The notes below the pieces were generated by a model, which was not told the DNA's origin, searched no databases, and saw only the letters and a program-made list of their open reading frames with translations. Below are positions 46,716 to 59,069 of a DNA stretch of 64,000 nucleotides, piece after piece. Within the stretch, counting starts at the first letter, position 1. Every line of letters begins with the position of its first letter. Made by a program: the position numbers and the translations under genes. Source of the stretch: Hoplostethus atlanticus (Eukaryota; Chordata; Actinopteri; Trachichthyiformes; Trachichthyidae); assembly GCA_034670405.1 (NCBI GenBank), contig JAXDDX010000007.1, forward strand, positions 62,001 to 126,000, written 5' to 3'.

Positions 46716-49700
46716 CATAATTTAACCCCAACAATAGAAATACATCTCCTTTTAATCCCTTTTTTAGCTTTTTGTACAGTAAACTTACAAATACCTCTCA
46801 TCTCATATTTGCTCTCCCGTATTGAAAAAAACCCTTTGTACACAGTCTGGAAGTGACTTTGATTTTGCTCTGAACATTATTTGCATTATTTTATAATATA
46901 CCAAATCATGAAATTTCATAGCATGGGAATTTATAAACAGTGGATTAGTGTTATCATAGTAACCAGCCTTATTAATAATACGTATGGCTCGTTTTTGTAG
47001 TAAAACTATTGCATTTATAGTCGTTTTAAAGGTCGATCCCCACAATTCCACACAGTACGATATGTAAGGAAGTATAAGTGAGCAATAAATTATATACAAG
47101 GCCTTATAATTTAATGTGTCCCTAGATTTATACAGAATTGCTACTGACTTTGAAACTTTTCCCTTGATATAATCAATATGTTGTTTCCATGTTAGTTTAT
47201 GATCAATCACAACCCCTAAGAATTTTGTCTCAAAAACTCTTTCAATTTCAACATCACACATTTTTAATTTAATATCCTCATCAATATCTTTTCGATTTCC
47301 AAAAATCATAAATTTAGTTTTCTTAATATTAAGAGACAATTTATTAACATCAAACCACGTTTTGAGGATTTCCAACTCCCTTTCTATAGCAAACAAAAGT
47401 TCCTTTAAATTTTTTCCAGAGCAAAATAAATTAGTATCATCTGCAAAAATAACAAATTTTAACAGGTCAGTAACATTGCAAACATCATTAATGTAAAGTA
47501 TAAAAAGTTTAGGACCAATCACCGACCCCTGGGGTACTCCACATGTGACCTTACTAAACCCTGACACAGTATCATTAATTTGCACACATTGCTGTCTGTT
47601 TTCTAAGTAGCTTTTCAACCAAGAAGAAGCTATACCTCTTATCCCATACTTCTCCAATTTTCTCAATAATTGATTGTGATCTATAGTATCAAAAGCCTTC
47701 TGCAGGTCGATATAAATACCAATAGAACACTCATCATTTTCAACTGCCTTTGTTATTTCTTCTACCATCTCCATTACTGCATAAGTAGTAGTTCTATTTT
47801 CTCGAAATCCATACTGGTGTTCACTCAGCAATTCGTTTTTACCGATGAAGAGATCCAATTGTTTCACAAATAATTTCTCTAATATTTTTGAAAATTGAGG
47901 CAGAAGGGATACCGGTCTATAGTTGTCCATGCGGTGCTTATCTCCATTTTTAAATATTGGAATTACCTTTGCTAATTTCATATTATTAGGAAAAACACCT
48001 CTTTGAAAAGACTGATTACATATATAGGTCAGAGGTCTTGCAATAAAATTAATGACTTCTTTAATAATTACCATGTCAATAGAATTTATATCAGTTGATC
48101 TTTTGTTTTTGAATTTTCTTACAGTTTCAATTATATCAGTTTCATTTACCCCACAAAGGAACATGGAACCGATATTACCATCAATCATATTATTGAACAA
48201 ATCTTTTTTGTCTTCAGGCACCACAATTTTGCTAGCCAAAGTAGGGCCAACACCCACAAAATACTCATTGAAATCATCAACAATGCTTTTTAAATTGTCC
48301 ACTGTAACATCAGAGCTATTTATAAAATAACTTGGAAATTCAGATTTATAACACCTATTCCGAATAATATGATTAATTACTTTCCAAGTCCTTTGAATAT
48401 TATTTTTACTGTCCTCTAATACTTTATTGTAGTATTCCTTCTTTTTGTACTCTCATAATGGAAATCAGTTTATTCTTATACAACTTATATTTTTCTTCAC
48501 TTTCACTGGTTCTCAGTTGTAAGAATTTCTTATAAAGTGCATTTTTCTTCTTGCACGCCCTTTGCAGACCTTTAATCATCCAAGGCTTTCCTTTATATTT
48601 ATCTTTCACCCAGCACTTTCTAATAGGACAATGCTTATTATATAACTCCAAGAATGTAAACAAAAATGCATCATAGGCCTGATTAGGATCATCAACATAC
48701 ACCTCATCCCAATTATAATTTATAAGGTCCATCTTTAAGGCCTCAATTCTCTCTGGTGTCCTTAATCGTACTAATTTACAAGAAGGCTCACTTACTCCAA
48801 CTGAATCTTTAACATTAAAATTATGCAAGATCACAAAAATAGGAAGATGATCACTGATATCACTTAAAAGCAAACCACTTGTTACTTGGTCATGAACATT
48901 AGTGAAAATATTATCAATAAGTGTAGCACTTTCTCTGGTTATCCTACTAGGTTTATCAATAAGGGGCCAAAGACCAAAGCTAAACATTGCATTACAAAAA
49001 TCTGTTGTTAATTTATGTTCATTCCATTTTAACAAGTCAATATTAAAGTCACCACAAACAAAGAATAATTTCTTATCACATACTTTCCCAAAAATATCAA
49101 CTGTGGTATTCATAAACTATTCAATACAAGAACCAGGCGCTCTATATATGCAACTCAAGAATATACTCTTAAATTTAGTAGAATGAATTTCAATTGTCAA
49201 ACTCTCCATTATATCATCAACAACTGTACTATCAATTACCTTACATTGAAAATCTTTCTGTACATAAAATGCAACGCCACCACCCCTTTTATTTATCCGG
49301 TTTACACTAAAGATGTCATACCCTTCTAATACAAAATCAGCACCCTTTTCTTTTGTTAACCAAGTTTCACTTATAGCAATAACTTGAAATGTATGTTTTA
49401 ATGATTTTAAATAGTCTTTGATTTGAGCAAAATTTATATAGAGGCTTCTGCTATTAAAATGTATAACTGAAAAACCCTCCATATTGAGATCATTAAACTG
49501 ATTCTCAGAATAATATTCCGAATTTGATTTATAATCATTATAAAAATGTACCTCGGGATCAATGTTATTTTCAAAACTAAATGATTTATGTTCAGTCAAA
49601 TTTAGAGAACTTAGTTTCAACTCCTCACATTTTTTCTTATTACAGCTATTCTCAACTAAGGACTTTTCATTCTCGGAAAGATGATTACTCTCAGTATCTT

Positions 49701-49731
49701 CAATAAGAAAATGAAAAACTTCATCTGTCAT
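46619..49731 (-). pseudogene. LINE ORF2: endonuclease-reverse transcriptase, one TAG and two frameshifts
   Basis: The ATG at 49731 opens a frame whose N-terminal part has no recognised domain for about 95 residues. It then shows APE-type endonuclease motifs: VIHFNSRSL, AISETWL, RGGGVAFYV, FVCGDFNIDLLKW and LSDISDHLPIF. Reverse-transcriptase motifs follow: PIFKNGDKHRMDNYRPVSLL, YGFRENRTT, IYIDLQKAFDTIDH (motif A), GVPQGSVIGPKLFILYINDV (motif B) and FADDTNLF (motif C, both Asp intact). Lesions: TAG at 49117-49119, in frame with the segment starting at 49113; a +1 shift in the T5 run at 48442-48446 (+ strand); and a +1 shift in the A7 run at 46825-46831. The protein normally nicks target DNA and copies its RNA there. 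Confidence 0.88.
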
Positions 49732-49884
49732 ATTATGAAAAAAAAAAGGATTAAATTAGATTAGTGGAATAAAAAAGATCTACAGAAATTTCCACTTCAA
49801 GATACATTCTGACTCTGTCAGGGTATACTCCCCAACATGACATATACACAACATAATTCAAGATATCATCAATTATTAACATTG

Positions 49885-50587
49885 TCATTTATATTGTTCC
49901 AGATCTCTCATATTTCGTACCACAACCACCTTAGCTTGCTCTGGTGGTCCATTTAACCTTATAAACACTTTTCCATTCCTTGTCCATGTTGCTTGAATTT
50001 TGTTTTGCTTTCTGAGGATACGGCCATTCCTTGCTATTTCAGCATTTTTCTTCGTCAAATGCTCATTTACATACACCCCAGTACCCTTAAGTTTTTTGGA
50101 CTGTCTCAACACTTCAACCTTATGCTTACGATTAGCAAACTGGACAACAATCGTGGGCTTGGTTTTATTATCCTTGCGTGGAAGAGTGTAACAGGCTGAA
50201 ATATGCTGTCTCTCTAGATGAATGTTCTTGCTGCTCAGGAATTTAACAACTTGTTGCTCTAAAGTGTGCAGCTCCTCAGGTAGTGCGTCCTCACCTTGTC
50301 GGTCACCGGTTGCAGCCCTGGCATAGCTGCGATGTTTGGTATCCAGTCCAGTGATGATAAGGTCATCAGCACGGGAGTACTGCTCCAAGTCGTCAATCCT
50401 TTGTTCCAACAATTCAATCCTCTGATCCCTTTGGTTGATTGTAGTCCTCAGCTCACGGACCTCCTCCATTAGACCCATGAGATTAAGTTGCTGTTTTACC
50501 ACTTTACTGATCTCCTCAGACATAAAACTGAGGGATTTTTTTTATCTCTTCCAGTTCCTCTGCCAGCTTTTTAGTTGTAGTCGACAT
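49885..50587 (-). pseudogene. LINE ORF1: coiled-coil nucleic-acid-binding protein, one frameshift
   Basis: The open frame from the ATG at 50523 (212 codons) has a leucine/glutamate-rich coiled coil (LRTTINQRDQRIELLEQRID, DLEQYSRADDLIITGL), then a basic C-terminal part (KNAEIARNGRILRKQNKIQA, GKVFIRLNGPPEQAKVVVV). This layout is typical of LINE ORF1 proteins that coat the element RNA. I think the true start is the ATG at 50587. Reading from there gives MSTTTKKLAEELEEIKK and goes out of frame in the T8 run at 50536-50543 (+ strand), where one base fewer would join it to the main frame. No CCHC zinc knuckle was seen. Confidence 0.75.
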
Positions 50588-51054
50588 CTTTTTTCAAGGT
50601 CACGGAAATATATGTATCTATGCTGGGTAGACTTAATGAAATATTGCTCTGTTGCCAATCACCATGTGCTCCCAGGACCTTAACAATGGCCCTAATCAAA
50701 AAAACACCAAATTGACAGAAATTTTCCATAAGATGGAAGTAAAACCTTACTATACCATCATTATTGAATGATGAGTAATAATAATCCGCAAAATTCTTCG
50801 TCCCTAAATTGTCAAAATGCCTCTCCACCGGTGTCACCCCGACAGCCTCCTGTCCATCCGTTGTAGTTTGTGATTTAAGTGATTCTGATTCTGCACACCA
50901 CAGCGGCGTCACACCCCTCTCCTCTCTTGACCTCCCTGTCTCCTCCTCTCGTCAGTCAAACTCCCTCAGCCTGTCACATCCCAACAGGAATCTCAGTCAA
51001 TCTCCTACAATCTCAATCCGTCTCTCCCAGAGTCAAATCCCCCGGCTGCTTTAA

Positions 51055-51076
51055 GACCCCCCCCCCCCCCCCCCCA
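51055..51076. repeat. Poly-C run
   Basis: About 20 consecutive C residues, probably of uncertain length in the assembly. Confidence 0.9.
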
Positions 51077-51275
51077 CTATGAGGTTAAGTTGGTGAACTT
51101 GGGTCAGTGATTCAGTCATAGACATCTCTGTTTCTCCTTTCCTCCTCATTTCTATTTCTACTTCACGATTGCTGAAAAAACAACATGAATCTCAGTCATT
51201 TGGACTGGCCATCAATATTAAAAGCCTATAGTGACTGGTGGTTAGTTGTGCTCGTTTCCTACATCTAGTCCAGTG

Positions 51276-51280
<5 letters not shown>

Positions 51281-51329
<49 letters not shown>
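51281..51329. repeat. (TG)n microsatellite
   Basis: Perfect TG tract of about 49 nt. Confidence 0.95.
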
Positions 51330-51331
<2 letters not shown>

Positions 51332-51780
51332 ATGTATATCTATTGATGTATGAGTGTGTCTCTGTCTTTCTGTGTGAAAGAGGGAGAGTGAAGAGAGAGG
51401 GTGTGTGTGTGTATGTGCGTGCGTGTGCATACTACTGCAGCAGTGATGGCGTGCAGTGACAAAACTAAAGGTCGTTTGCAACATAAGCTCATTCCTTTAA
51501 GTCTACTGCTGAGATCCAGGGATGGCTTACGTAACACAAGAGATTATTGCAAAAAGAGCTATCCACCGTTGCATGATGCCTTGTAAAATTGGATTTGCCT
51601 TCAACCTCTTCCAGTTGCGTTTTTCTCTGCATGTCTTCGTCCTCGTGCAGGCTCTGGTTTGACCATGACTAGTTTTCTTCTCTTTGTGGGCACTTTCTTT
51701 TGATCTCAGCTGTTGTTGCTTTCTTGCATTTCTTGCAGAACTTGTTCCTCCTGTCTCCCATTTGTTTTAGTTATACCATT

Positions 51781-51783
<3 letters not shown>

Positions 51784-51836
<53 letters not shown>
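51784..51836. repeat. (TC)n microsatellite
   Basis: Perfect TC tract of about 52 nt. Confidence 0.95.
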
Positions 51837-51840
<4 letters not shown>

Positions 51841-52626
51841 GTATTAAATGTTGATTGTGCCTGTGAGTGCTGCTGGTACCGTAAATATTGTTAATGTTGT
51901 TAATGGATGTGGGAGTAAGATGTATTGTATCCTTCCTCTGTTTTGTTGTGAAATATTTCAGTAAAGAACATCAAAAGTTTTCTCTCTCCCTCTCTCTCTC
52001 TTTCTTTATCGCACTCTCCTCTCTGTCTCTCCCGCATCCTCCCTCCCTCTCTCTGCCTCAGCTCCTCCGCCCTCCCTCACCTTTTTCCCCATCATTAAAG
52101 TGAACCCTGCAGTGGGATTGGAGTCAGTGACCTGACTTCACCTCCCTCAGTCCCGCAGGCTCGCTACCAACAGCCCTGCCCCAAGCAGATCAGAGCGTGC
52201 ACGCACACGCACATGCACACACACACACACACACACATTTAAAAACCCTAGTCTTGCTTTTCTCTACCTAGCAATTAGGCTGTTCTCACTTTCCTTACAT
52301 CACTGCTTTTTGTATATGTTTTACAGTAATTCCGTTCTGTTCTTCTTCTTCTTTTTTTTGTGAAAGGGAACACCTTGCAGATTTGAGAGGGAAAACAACT
52401 TTTAAAGCAGCTGACTCAAAGGATTATTATACACTTGGCTGTGACTGTTGGGCAGAAGCGTCTCCTATTAAAAAACATCCAAACTCTTGAGTTATGAAAG
52501 GAGTGTGTACTGGTGCTCTTTAGTTGGGAGAACCTGCTGAGGTGTGTGAAACTCTTAAAGAGACTAGTGAGGGAGCTCACTCCGTAAGGGAAACAGTTGC
52601 ACATTCACATTAATCAGTGTTGGAAG

Positions 52627-52628
<2 letters not shown>

Positions 52629-52661
<33 letters not shown>
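52629..52661. repeat. (GT)n microsatellite
   Basis: Perfect GT tract of about 33 nt. Confidence 0.95.
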
Positions 52662-52662
<1 letters not shown>

Positions 52663-52786
52663 ATGGGAGAAAGAGTGTCAGCTTGTCTCTTTGTTAAAAA
52701 CTAGAGCGTGCAAATGAGTAGTACGCTCAGTCTGCATCCTTCTGTCTGTTTAAAGTATCTGAGTTAGCAGAAACAAACCACTAGGA

Positions 52787-52856
52787 CTCTCCTCTCCTCT
52801 CCTCTCCCCTCCTCTCCTCTCCCCTCCTCTCCCCTCCTCTCCTCTCCTCTCCTCTC
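52787..52856. repeat. (CCTCT)n homopyrimidine minisatellite
   Basis: Seventy consecutive pyrimidines made of CCTCT and CCCCTCCTCT units. The strict C/T composition and mirror symmetry fit triplex (H-DNA)-forming sequence, and the complementary strand is G-rich. Confidence 0.9.
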
Positions 52857-53236
52857 TGTGCAGTTGGCTCCCCCTAAGCTCAAATCAATGTGCTTGTTAA
52901 CAACTTCCCAGATTTTTACTGCATTTCATCACCCCCACCCTTACTTCCAACTCCTCACACACGCACACACACACCTACACACACACACACACACAGAGGC
53001 ACGTGCACTTGGTAATGACTTCCCTTATTGCCGTCTCAGATTTGAACAATGGAGGGGAAACTGCCGTGGCCCATGGGTGACTTCTGTCTTTAGTTACTGT
53101 TGTTGCAATGACTTACAGCTCCACATGACATTAGCTCTAATTGGACTGCACAAATGGGACTCGGAAATACAAGTAGGACAAACTGGTGCTTATGCTTCTT
53201 GGGCTGGTTTGGCACTATCGTGGCATGTTTGCGTGA

Positions 53237-53244
53237 CCCTGTGT
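53237..53244. repeat. 8-bp target-site duplication, left copy
   Basis: CCCTGTGT, identical to the copy at 54336-54343 directly flanking the hAT element. Confidence 0.85.
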
Positions 53245-54335
53245 TAGGGATGCAACGATTATAGATTTTGATGGTACGATTATAGTCTGAGGAAAAACCA
53301 CGGTTTCACGATTATTACGCGTAAATTTATTCCACAACACTATGGATGTATAAAATCACATGAGCATTCATAAATTAGAGGTTTTATTGTATCTTCCCCA
53401 CAAAATTTCTTTGTTGGCATTTTTTTTAACAGTTGCTGCCTTTCAAAACACAAATAATACAGTAGCCAAATAATACATACAAAATAATAAAAATAAACAA
53501 AAAGTATGTCTCTTTGGAATTAAATATAAGCTACATCTTTAAACATCCATGTCAGTATTTCCCTTTTGAACAAAACCGAGTCAAAGGCTGCAGGACCTCT
53601 GTCTGCAAGGCTCTTCTGATCAACTATATTACAAAATAGTATTTTCAGTTCAGCTGCATGGTGATCGCGAAGATGTTGAAGTAAACTGGAGGTGTTGGAC
53701 CCTTTAGCTGCGACTTTTTTTCGGCATGTTTTTGGTCGTCCTTTGTGTAGCCAAAATACTCCCACACTGATGACTTCAGCCGTTTTTTTGGTGGATACAA
53801 ATCGCTTGGTCCCTCTGCCATTGTTTGGCAATGTAGCGTAGCATGGACGGACGTAGCCCCCCCTCGAGCACAATGTCGCTCTCGTGACACCCACACAGAT
53901 ATACAGGTACGGTCTAAATTCCTGTCTGTTTTATTTGTTTCACTTAACTGAGCTGATAACGTTACACAGACTAAAGCTATCTCTCTCTGTCTCGCGTTTC
54001 TCTCTTGCTCTCTCTGACTGTCAACAGTGTCGCTTGGCTTCCGCACGGCATTTTTGCACGCACCACTGGTGTAACGTTAACTTCGTTCCGGTCCCTTTTT
54101 TTTAAACCTTTATTTATTCGGGGGAGTTTCGCTGAGAGCCTTTCGTTCCGGCTGCAGCGGCTGCAGGTTGTGCCGGCAGTAATTTACCATTAATGCCCCT
54201 TTTTTTCTGAGAACAGAAACACTCAGTGTTTTTTTTTTTTTTTATACACTCGGTGTTGCTGAGCCTCTACGGTTATATAACCGTGACGTTTTAAATCGCG
54301 GTTAATAGTAAAATCGGTTAATCGCTGCATCCCTA
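53245..54335 (-). mobile_element. hAT-superfamily DNA transposon, internally deleted
   Basis: 1,091 bp bounded by terminal inverted repeats. The left end is TAGGGATGCAACGATTA and the right end, reverse-complemented, is TAGGGATGCAGCGATTA. An exact 8-bp duplication (CCCTGTGT) flanks it, and 8 bp is the hAT rule. The minus strand encodes the start of a BED-zinc-finger protein, and the rest of the transposase is absent. The element is non-autonomous and looks recent enough to keep an intact target duplication. Confidence 0.92.
53520..53821 (-). pseudogene. BED zinc-finger N-terminus of hAT transposase, frameshifted
   Basis: From an ATG at 53821 the frame reads MAEGPSDLYPPKKRLKSSVW, EYFGYTKD. It then continues in another frame as TCRKKVAAKGSNTSSLLQHL, RDHHAAE, with a stop near 53520. 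S-VW-YF (BED start), C, and TS-LL-HL--HH form a BED finger. The first Cys of the CxxC pair is missing, apparently through a small deletion at the frame change near 53735. BED fingers bind transposon ends in hAT elements. Only this domain and a short unrelated tail remain. Confidence 0.75.
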
Positions 54336-54363
54336 CCCTGTGTGTGTGTGTGTGTGTGTGTGT
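54336..54363. repeat. 8-bp target-site duplication, right copy, running into (GT)n
   Basis: CCCTGTGT at 54336-54343 continues without a break into a GT tract to about 54363. Confidence 0.85.
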
Positions 54364-54715
54364 CTTCTTGTTCTTCCATCCTTGTGAGAACCAGATGGAG
54401 TTGGCTACAGTTTAGGGTTAGGGTTTGGGTTTTAAAGGTTAAGATTAGGAGTATGTGTAGGTTAGCCTAAGGTTTAACATTAAGTTTAGTTTGGGTTTAT
54501 GACTTGGGAAAATTCCATCCACATCCTCCTCCTGTGATGTATCAAGTGTTGTAATTTACCCTTTTGTTGTATCCAATTCCCCTCAACCTGCCTCATCTAC
54601 TTCTGCTTCAGTTATTCCTTACATTTCCCAGAATGACTTTTGGCAACCCCCAGAGAACATGGTGGACTTGTTCAGCTGTGTTTCACCTGTAGGTGCAGAG
54701 AGCAATAGCGATAGT

Positions 54716-54718
<3 letters not shown>

Positions 54719-54758
<40 letters not shown>
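54719..54758. repeat. (AG)n microsatellite
   Basis: Perfect AG tract of about 40 nt. Confidence 0.95.
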
Positions 54759-54762
<4 letters not shown>

Positions 54763-57700
54763 TAGTCGAGAAAAAGCAAGCGTTGAGCCCCTTACTCAAA
54801 ATGCAACATGTCTTGAAGCTACGATTTATTGTTGAACATCGGTGCAAAATGTTGGTTCTAGAAAGAAGCTCTTGTTCTTTGATTCTGAAGGACCGACACC
54901 AAAACCTGATGTCTACACATTCACATTTATGATATTTTATCACATTTCAGGGATTAGCTAACACCTGTTAACGGTTCAGTTAGCCCAACTTTGTTAATGT
55001 CAGGCCACCGTGCACGCAGCCAGAAGACCTGTCTTTGACAAAAGTATTGTTATGGATAGTTCTAACTTTACAACTTTAGAGGCTAACTTAAACTAGGTTA
55101 GGTGACGTAATGTGGCAGAGAGAGAGATTGAGTGCTGCCTATGCAGTGTGGAGACGGAAGGCAGTTTCCATCACAGTCTTTACAGTACCTCAGTTGTCTG
55201 ACTGGACGGAGAGACACAAAGGGAGGTCAGCCTTTTACTGGCTCCAGAGCCAAAACAGTTGACTCTAGCTGAAGAAAGTCGGGAAAGAGTGTCTGTGAGA
55301 GAGGAGGTGGGGGGTGCGTGTTGCGTGCGTGTGTGTGTTTCGTCATCCAGAGCCAGAGGCTGAGGGCTTTTCACTCTCTTCTTTCTGGAGAATGAGAGCG
55401 GGGGAGTCAAGTTCTAGCGGTGAATGGGCTCCAAGGCCTGGGGACACATTGAGCCAAGCTCCGGTAAAACCAACGCTACCAGCCATTCATCAACCTCCTT
55501 TCCAGTTTTATTTCTACATCACATGAAGGTATAGGGACCTAAGGGAGAGACAAACGGAAATGGGGGACAGGAAAAAAGAGAGGTTGGAGAAAGTGTGCCG
55601 CAGATGATAAGAGTGCAACAGAGTAATAAAAAGTCGGAGTTTAGTAAAACAGAGGAGGATACGGAGGATAGTAACACAGCACAACCAGGCACTGTGTGAC
55701 TAACTGCTTCAGTCTCTTTTTGGTTTGTCACTTGTCAGCTTATCAAATACATCAAATGTTTTCTTTACTAGGTGGATCGGGGCTAGTATTTCAGATAGAC
55801 CAGGTTATTGACTGATGGAGTGAGTGAAAGTGTGAGTGAATGATTGAACGAACTCCAAAGAATGGGGCATTAGAGTTTTTCTGGTGGGTTTGTGCATGAC
55901 AGGAGCACTGAGTTTCAGTGTGCCTATAGGTTTCAGGATGAGGGTGAATGAACTAAATTCATTTCTGGGTTAAAAAAAGATAAGGAGTCATGGTTTGCAG
56001 TTTGCTACACATTGACTCACTTTTCACAATAGAGTTATGGTTAGGAAAGTGCAAAATGCAGTACTCAAAGTTACATGTGGCATGCAAAATAAACTAACTG
56101 TGTTATATGAGGTAGTACATCATTCAAAAGGTTCATCCTATGACATTACATTAGATGTTTTTCCTTCTTGAATTTTAGTCACTGCTGCATTTTAAGTAAA
56201 ATGATGATTATTAAATCAAACAAAAAATAATTAGCATGGTCATTTCCTAATATTTGGATTATCCAAATGGCAATGAGCAAAAGTTGCAGCAGTATTTTTG
56301 AAATAGATCTTCAGACCCCCCCATCTTGGTTATGAAAAACAGCCTTTTTCTGTACTTGTTTGTGGAGGGCCGTATTCTGAGAAGTTATCTTGCGATTTAG
56401 AGCTGTGCACTTTGTATCTAAGCACAACATTTTGAGTCTTAAGTTAAGATTTTGGCACATTTTGCTCTTTGCACTAAGAATTTATCACATTGCGAAGATT
56501 GGGCCAAAGCCATCGTAAAACACTATTAGAAAATAGATTATGAACCCCTTAATGGTTCTCAGTGCAATGGCGCGTGACCACTCTGGCTGATAAATTAGTG
56601 TGGAGCACCTGCCAAGGCAGCACATAGTTATCAATTCTGATGCTGGATATGTGTAGCCATGCATTCAAAGAAAATATCAAAAAAGAAAAATGCTTACCCT
56701 TTGCTACATGATAAAACGTATAGTAGATAGTAGCTATAAGATTATACCGCCATTAAAAAATGGGGTCGTGAACCTACTCTCATCCACAATTCCCTTTAGC
56801 TACCATGACAGCCTTTGTTTGTTAGCAGAACCCTTGTTATGTCTACTTTCATTTAAAACTGAAGCCTGCCGAAGTGAGCAAAGCCAAGCGTAATTGGGTT
56901 TCATGTCTACATACTGCACCTTGGCAGGCGTATATGGAGTACCTGAGGCTGCAATATCTTGTTCAATGATGCTGTCGATGTCTCTCCTTCCTAATGGCTT
57001 AAAGAGAGGCAGGCCGTCAAAGCCGGGCTCCACCTAATGCCGGTGCAGCAGATATTACTGTGTCCTCTCGTTTCCTCACCGGGAGAAGATTGGGCCATTT
57101 TAGAGCAGCCAGCCTTGAAATTAGGCTGAGCGTAGAGAGGTGTTGATTCCACGAAGACTAAATAGATTGCTGTCTTTACTTTCACCTTTTTGTTTGATCT
57201 CTCACTTTCTCTCACTTCAGCCTTCTCGTTTCTACTTGTCTCTGGTTTGTGCAGTATTTTTAGCTCTCTCTGGCAAGACTCCTTTTGTGAACATCCGGAA
57301 GAGGAGAATCTGTACCTCGTCTGTGCAGATTTCCCCTTTCCTACGCGGCTCTACATGGACTGCAGCTGTCACCGTCACAGAATTCCCCGTGCTGCTGCAT
57401 TGCTGCCGTACCTTCGCTCCACCCCCGAAGGAAAAACCATTCGGAAAAAAATGCTCGGTTGTAGTGCAGGGCAGATGCCAGGTGGGTTTGTTCCTCGATT
57501 AAAGATGCCACTGTAAAACTCTGTTCTGCCAGCCGTAGTGTGAAAGTCTATTTTCAGCTGTTATTCAGTCAGTCAGTTGAGGGCTGTTTCAGAAGGTCGA
57601 TGGTCTCCAACGCAAATCAATTGAAATTAGTTCTCTCTGTTTGCGCTCTGCCCTGTCAGCAGGCTAATGCTAATGAGCTCACTTGAACGTGGCGTGGCGG

Positions 57701-57988
57701 GGGTGCAGGGCGGCACTTTCCATCCACTTCACTTTCGCTTTGTGTGTGTGTGTGTTTGTTTCTACACACATCCCCACGTATGCGTGTTCACTTTTACACT
57801 TGAGAAAGATTGCTTCTGCCGCGTGCACCACTTGTATAATAGCCTGTTCTGTCTCATTCCTTCCCGACTCCTGGTGGCAGGTTGCAAAGTGGATTTATCA
57901 GATCTGCACCATGTGCAAGAGCGTAGGGATACGTACTTCTGCCAAAGTATCTATTTACACACTGATATCCAACCATATGCATTTTGAA

Positions 57989-58077
<89 letters not shown>
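57989..58077. repeat. Long (GT)n/(GC)n alternating tract
   Basis: About 80 nt of GT, with one C interruption at 58016, ending in GCGCGCG. It is the longest alternating purine-pyrimidine tract in the window and a good Z-DNA candidate. Confidence 0.95.
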
Positions 58078-58078
<1 letters not shown>

Positions 58079-58561
58079 TTTCATTCCCCTTGACGACCTC
58101 CTTCACAACCAATGCCGACTCTTATTCTTCATGATTTAGTGGGATTTGATCAAAAGTTGCTGATGAAGGGAAAAGAACAGGGGCTGCCTGCCGCCTTGGG
58201 AGACGAAGCAGGAGCAGGCTTCATTAGCAATGTATGCAGATGTAGAGGAGAGCTGTGTGTGTGTGTGTGGGTGTGGGTGTGTGTGGGTGGGTATGTACAT
58301 GCGTGTATTTGTGAATTCACATACGCCCAGAGGCCAAAGCCGCAGCTTGGAGGTTATAGAAGTGTATCTCCTGTTCTTATTATCTCGTCATTGTGTTGCT
58401 GCCTGTTTTATTTTTCTCTCTCTCTCTTTCTGCCTCTTAATCTTTCTGTCCAGTGTAACCTTCTTTTTTCTCTTCTTCCCCTCTCCCTCCAGCTTTTTTT
58501 TTTCCTTCCTGTGACTGCCCTCCCTTTGCATCTCACTTGTCATTTCTCCTTCCACCTTCTT

Positions 58562-58592
<31 letters not shown>

Positions 58593-58799
58593 CACTGTAG
58601 CTCTTCGTCTGAGAATTTTATTATCTCTGACAGAGATGAAGGTTGAATTTTTAACCCTCTTTCTCCTTTCATCTCTTTGGTTCTTGCCTCCCTCCCCCCT
58701 CTCTCTCTCTCTTTCTCTCTCTCTCTCTGTTGGTGTTTATGATGCCTTGCGGCTGCCTTATCTAATGCACCCTGCCTCAGCTGATAACTGGGGCCTGTC

Positions 58800-58911
58800 A
58801 ACTGCTTCCAGCGCCACTGTGTGTGTGTGTGTGTGTGTGTGTATTAGTCTTAGTGCATGTGTTTTCATGTAAGTGCGTGTGAGTGTTTGCATGTACAAGT
58901 GGGTGTGCAAT

Positions 58912-58960
<49 letters not shown>

Positions 58961-59069
58961 ATGGGTGCAGAAGAGAAACACTGCCAATACACAGACAGAC
59001 TCCCATCCTCTGGGTGTAATCAGAGGCGGATGTAGAGACAGATGATTACATGGGTGTTTGAGTGTTTGA

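Larger units (their letters stand above)
46305..50840 (-). mobile_element. Nearly complete AT-rich non-LTR retrotransposon (Jockey/CR1/L2 group)
   Basis: A two-ORF LINE of about 4.5 kb lying antisense to mgat5b. Order on the minus strand: putative 5' UTR (about 50840-50588), ORF1 (50587-49885), a 153-nt spacer, ORF2 with apurinic endonuclease and reverse transcriptase (49731-46619), then a 3' UTR ending AATAAATATTACTATTACTA with an (ACT)n-like tail near 46350-46305. The body is visibly much richer in A and T than the flanks. Only four lesions were found: three frameshifts in homopolymers and one TAG. The 5' limit is uncertain and no target-site duplication was recognised. I cannot assign the clade. 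It is not the same family as the LINE end at 18700. Confidence 0.85.

Noticed and set aside
51281..51836. CRISPR-like or regulatory repeat arrays
   Set aside because: The repeats are simple dinucleotide tracts without spacers, in a eukaryotic intron.
54405..54440. TTTAGGGTTAGGGTTTGGG as an interstitial telomere
   Set aside because: Only about two TTAGGG units, degenerate on both sides; too short to mean anything.
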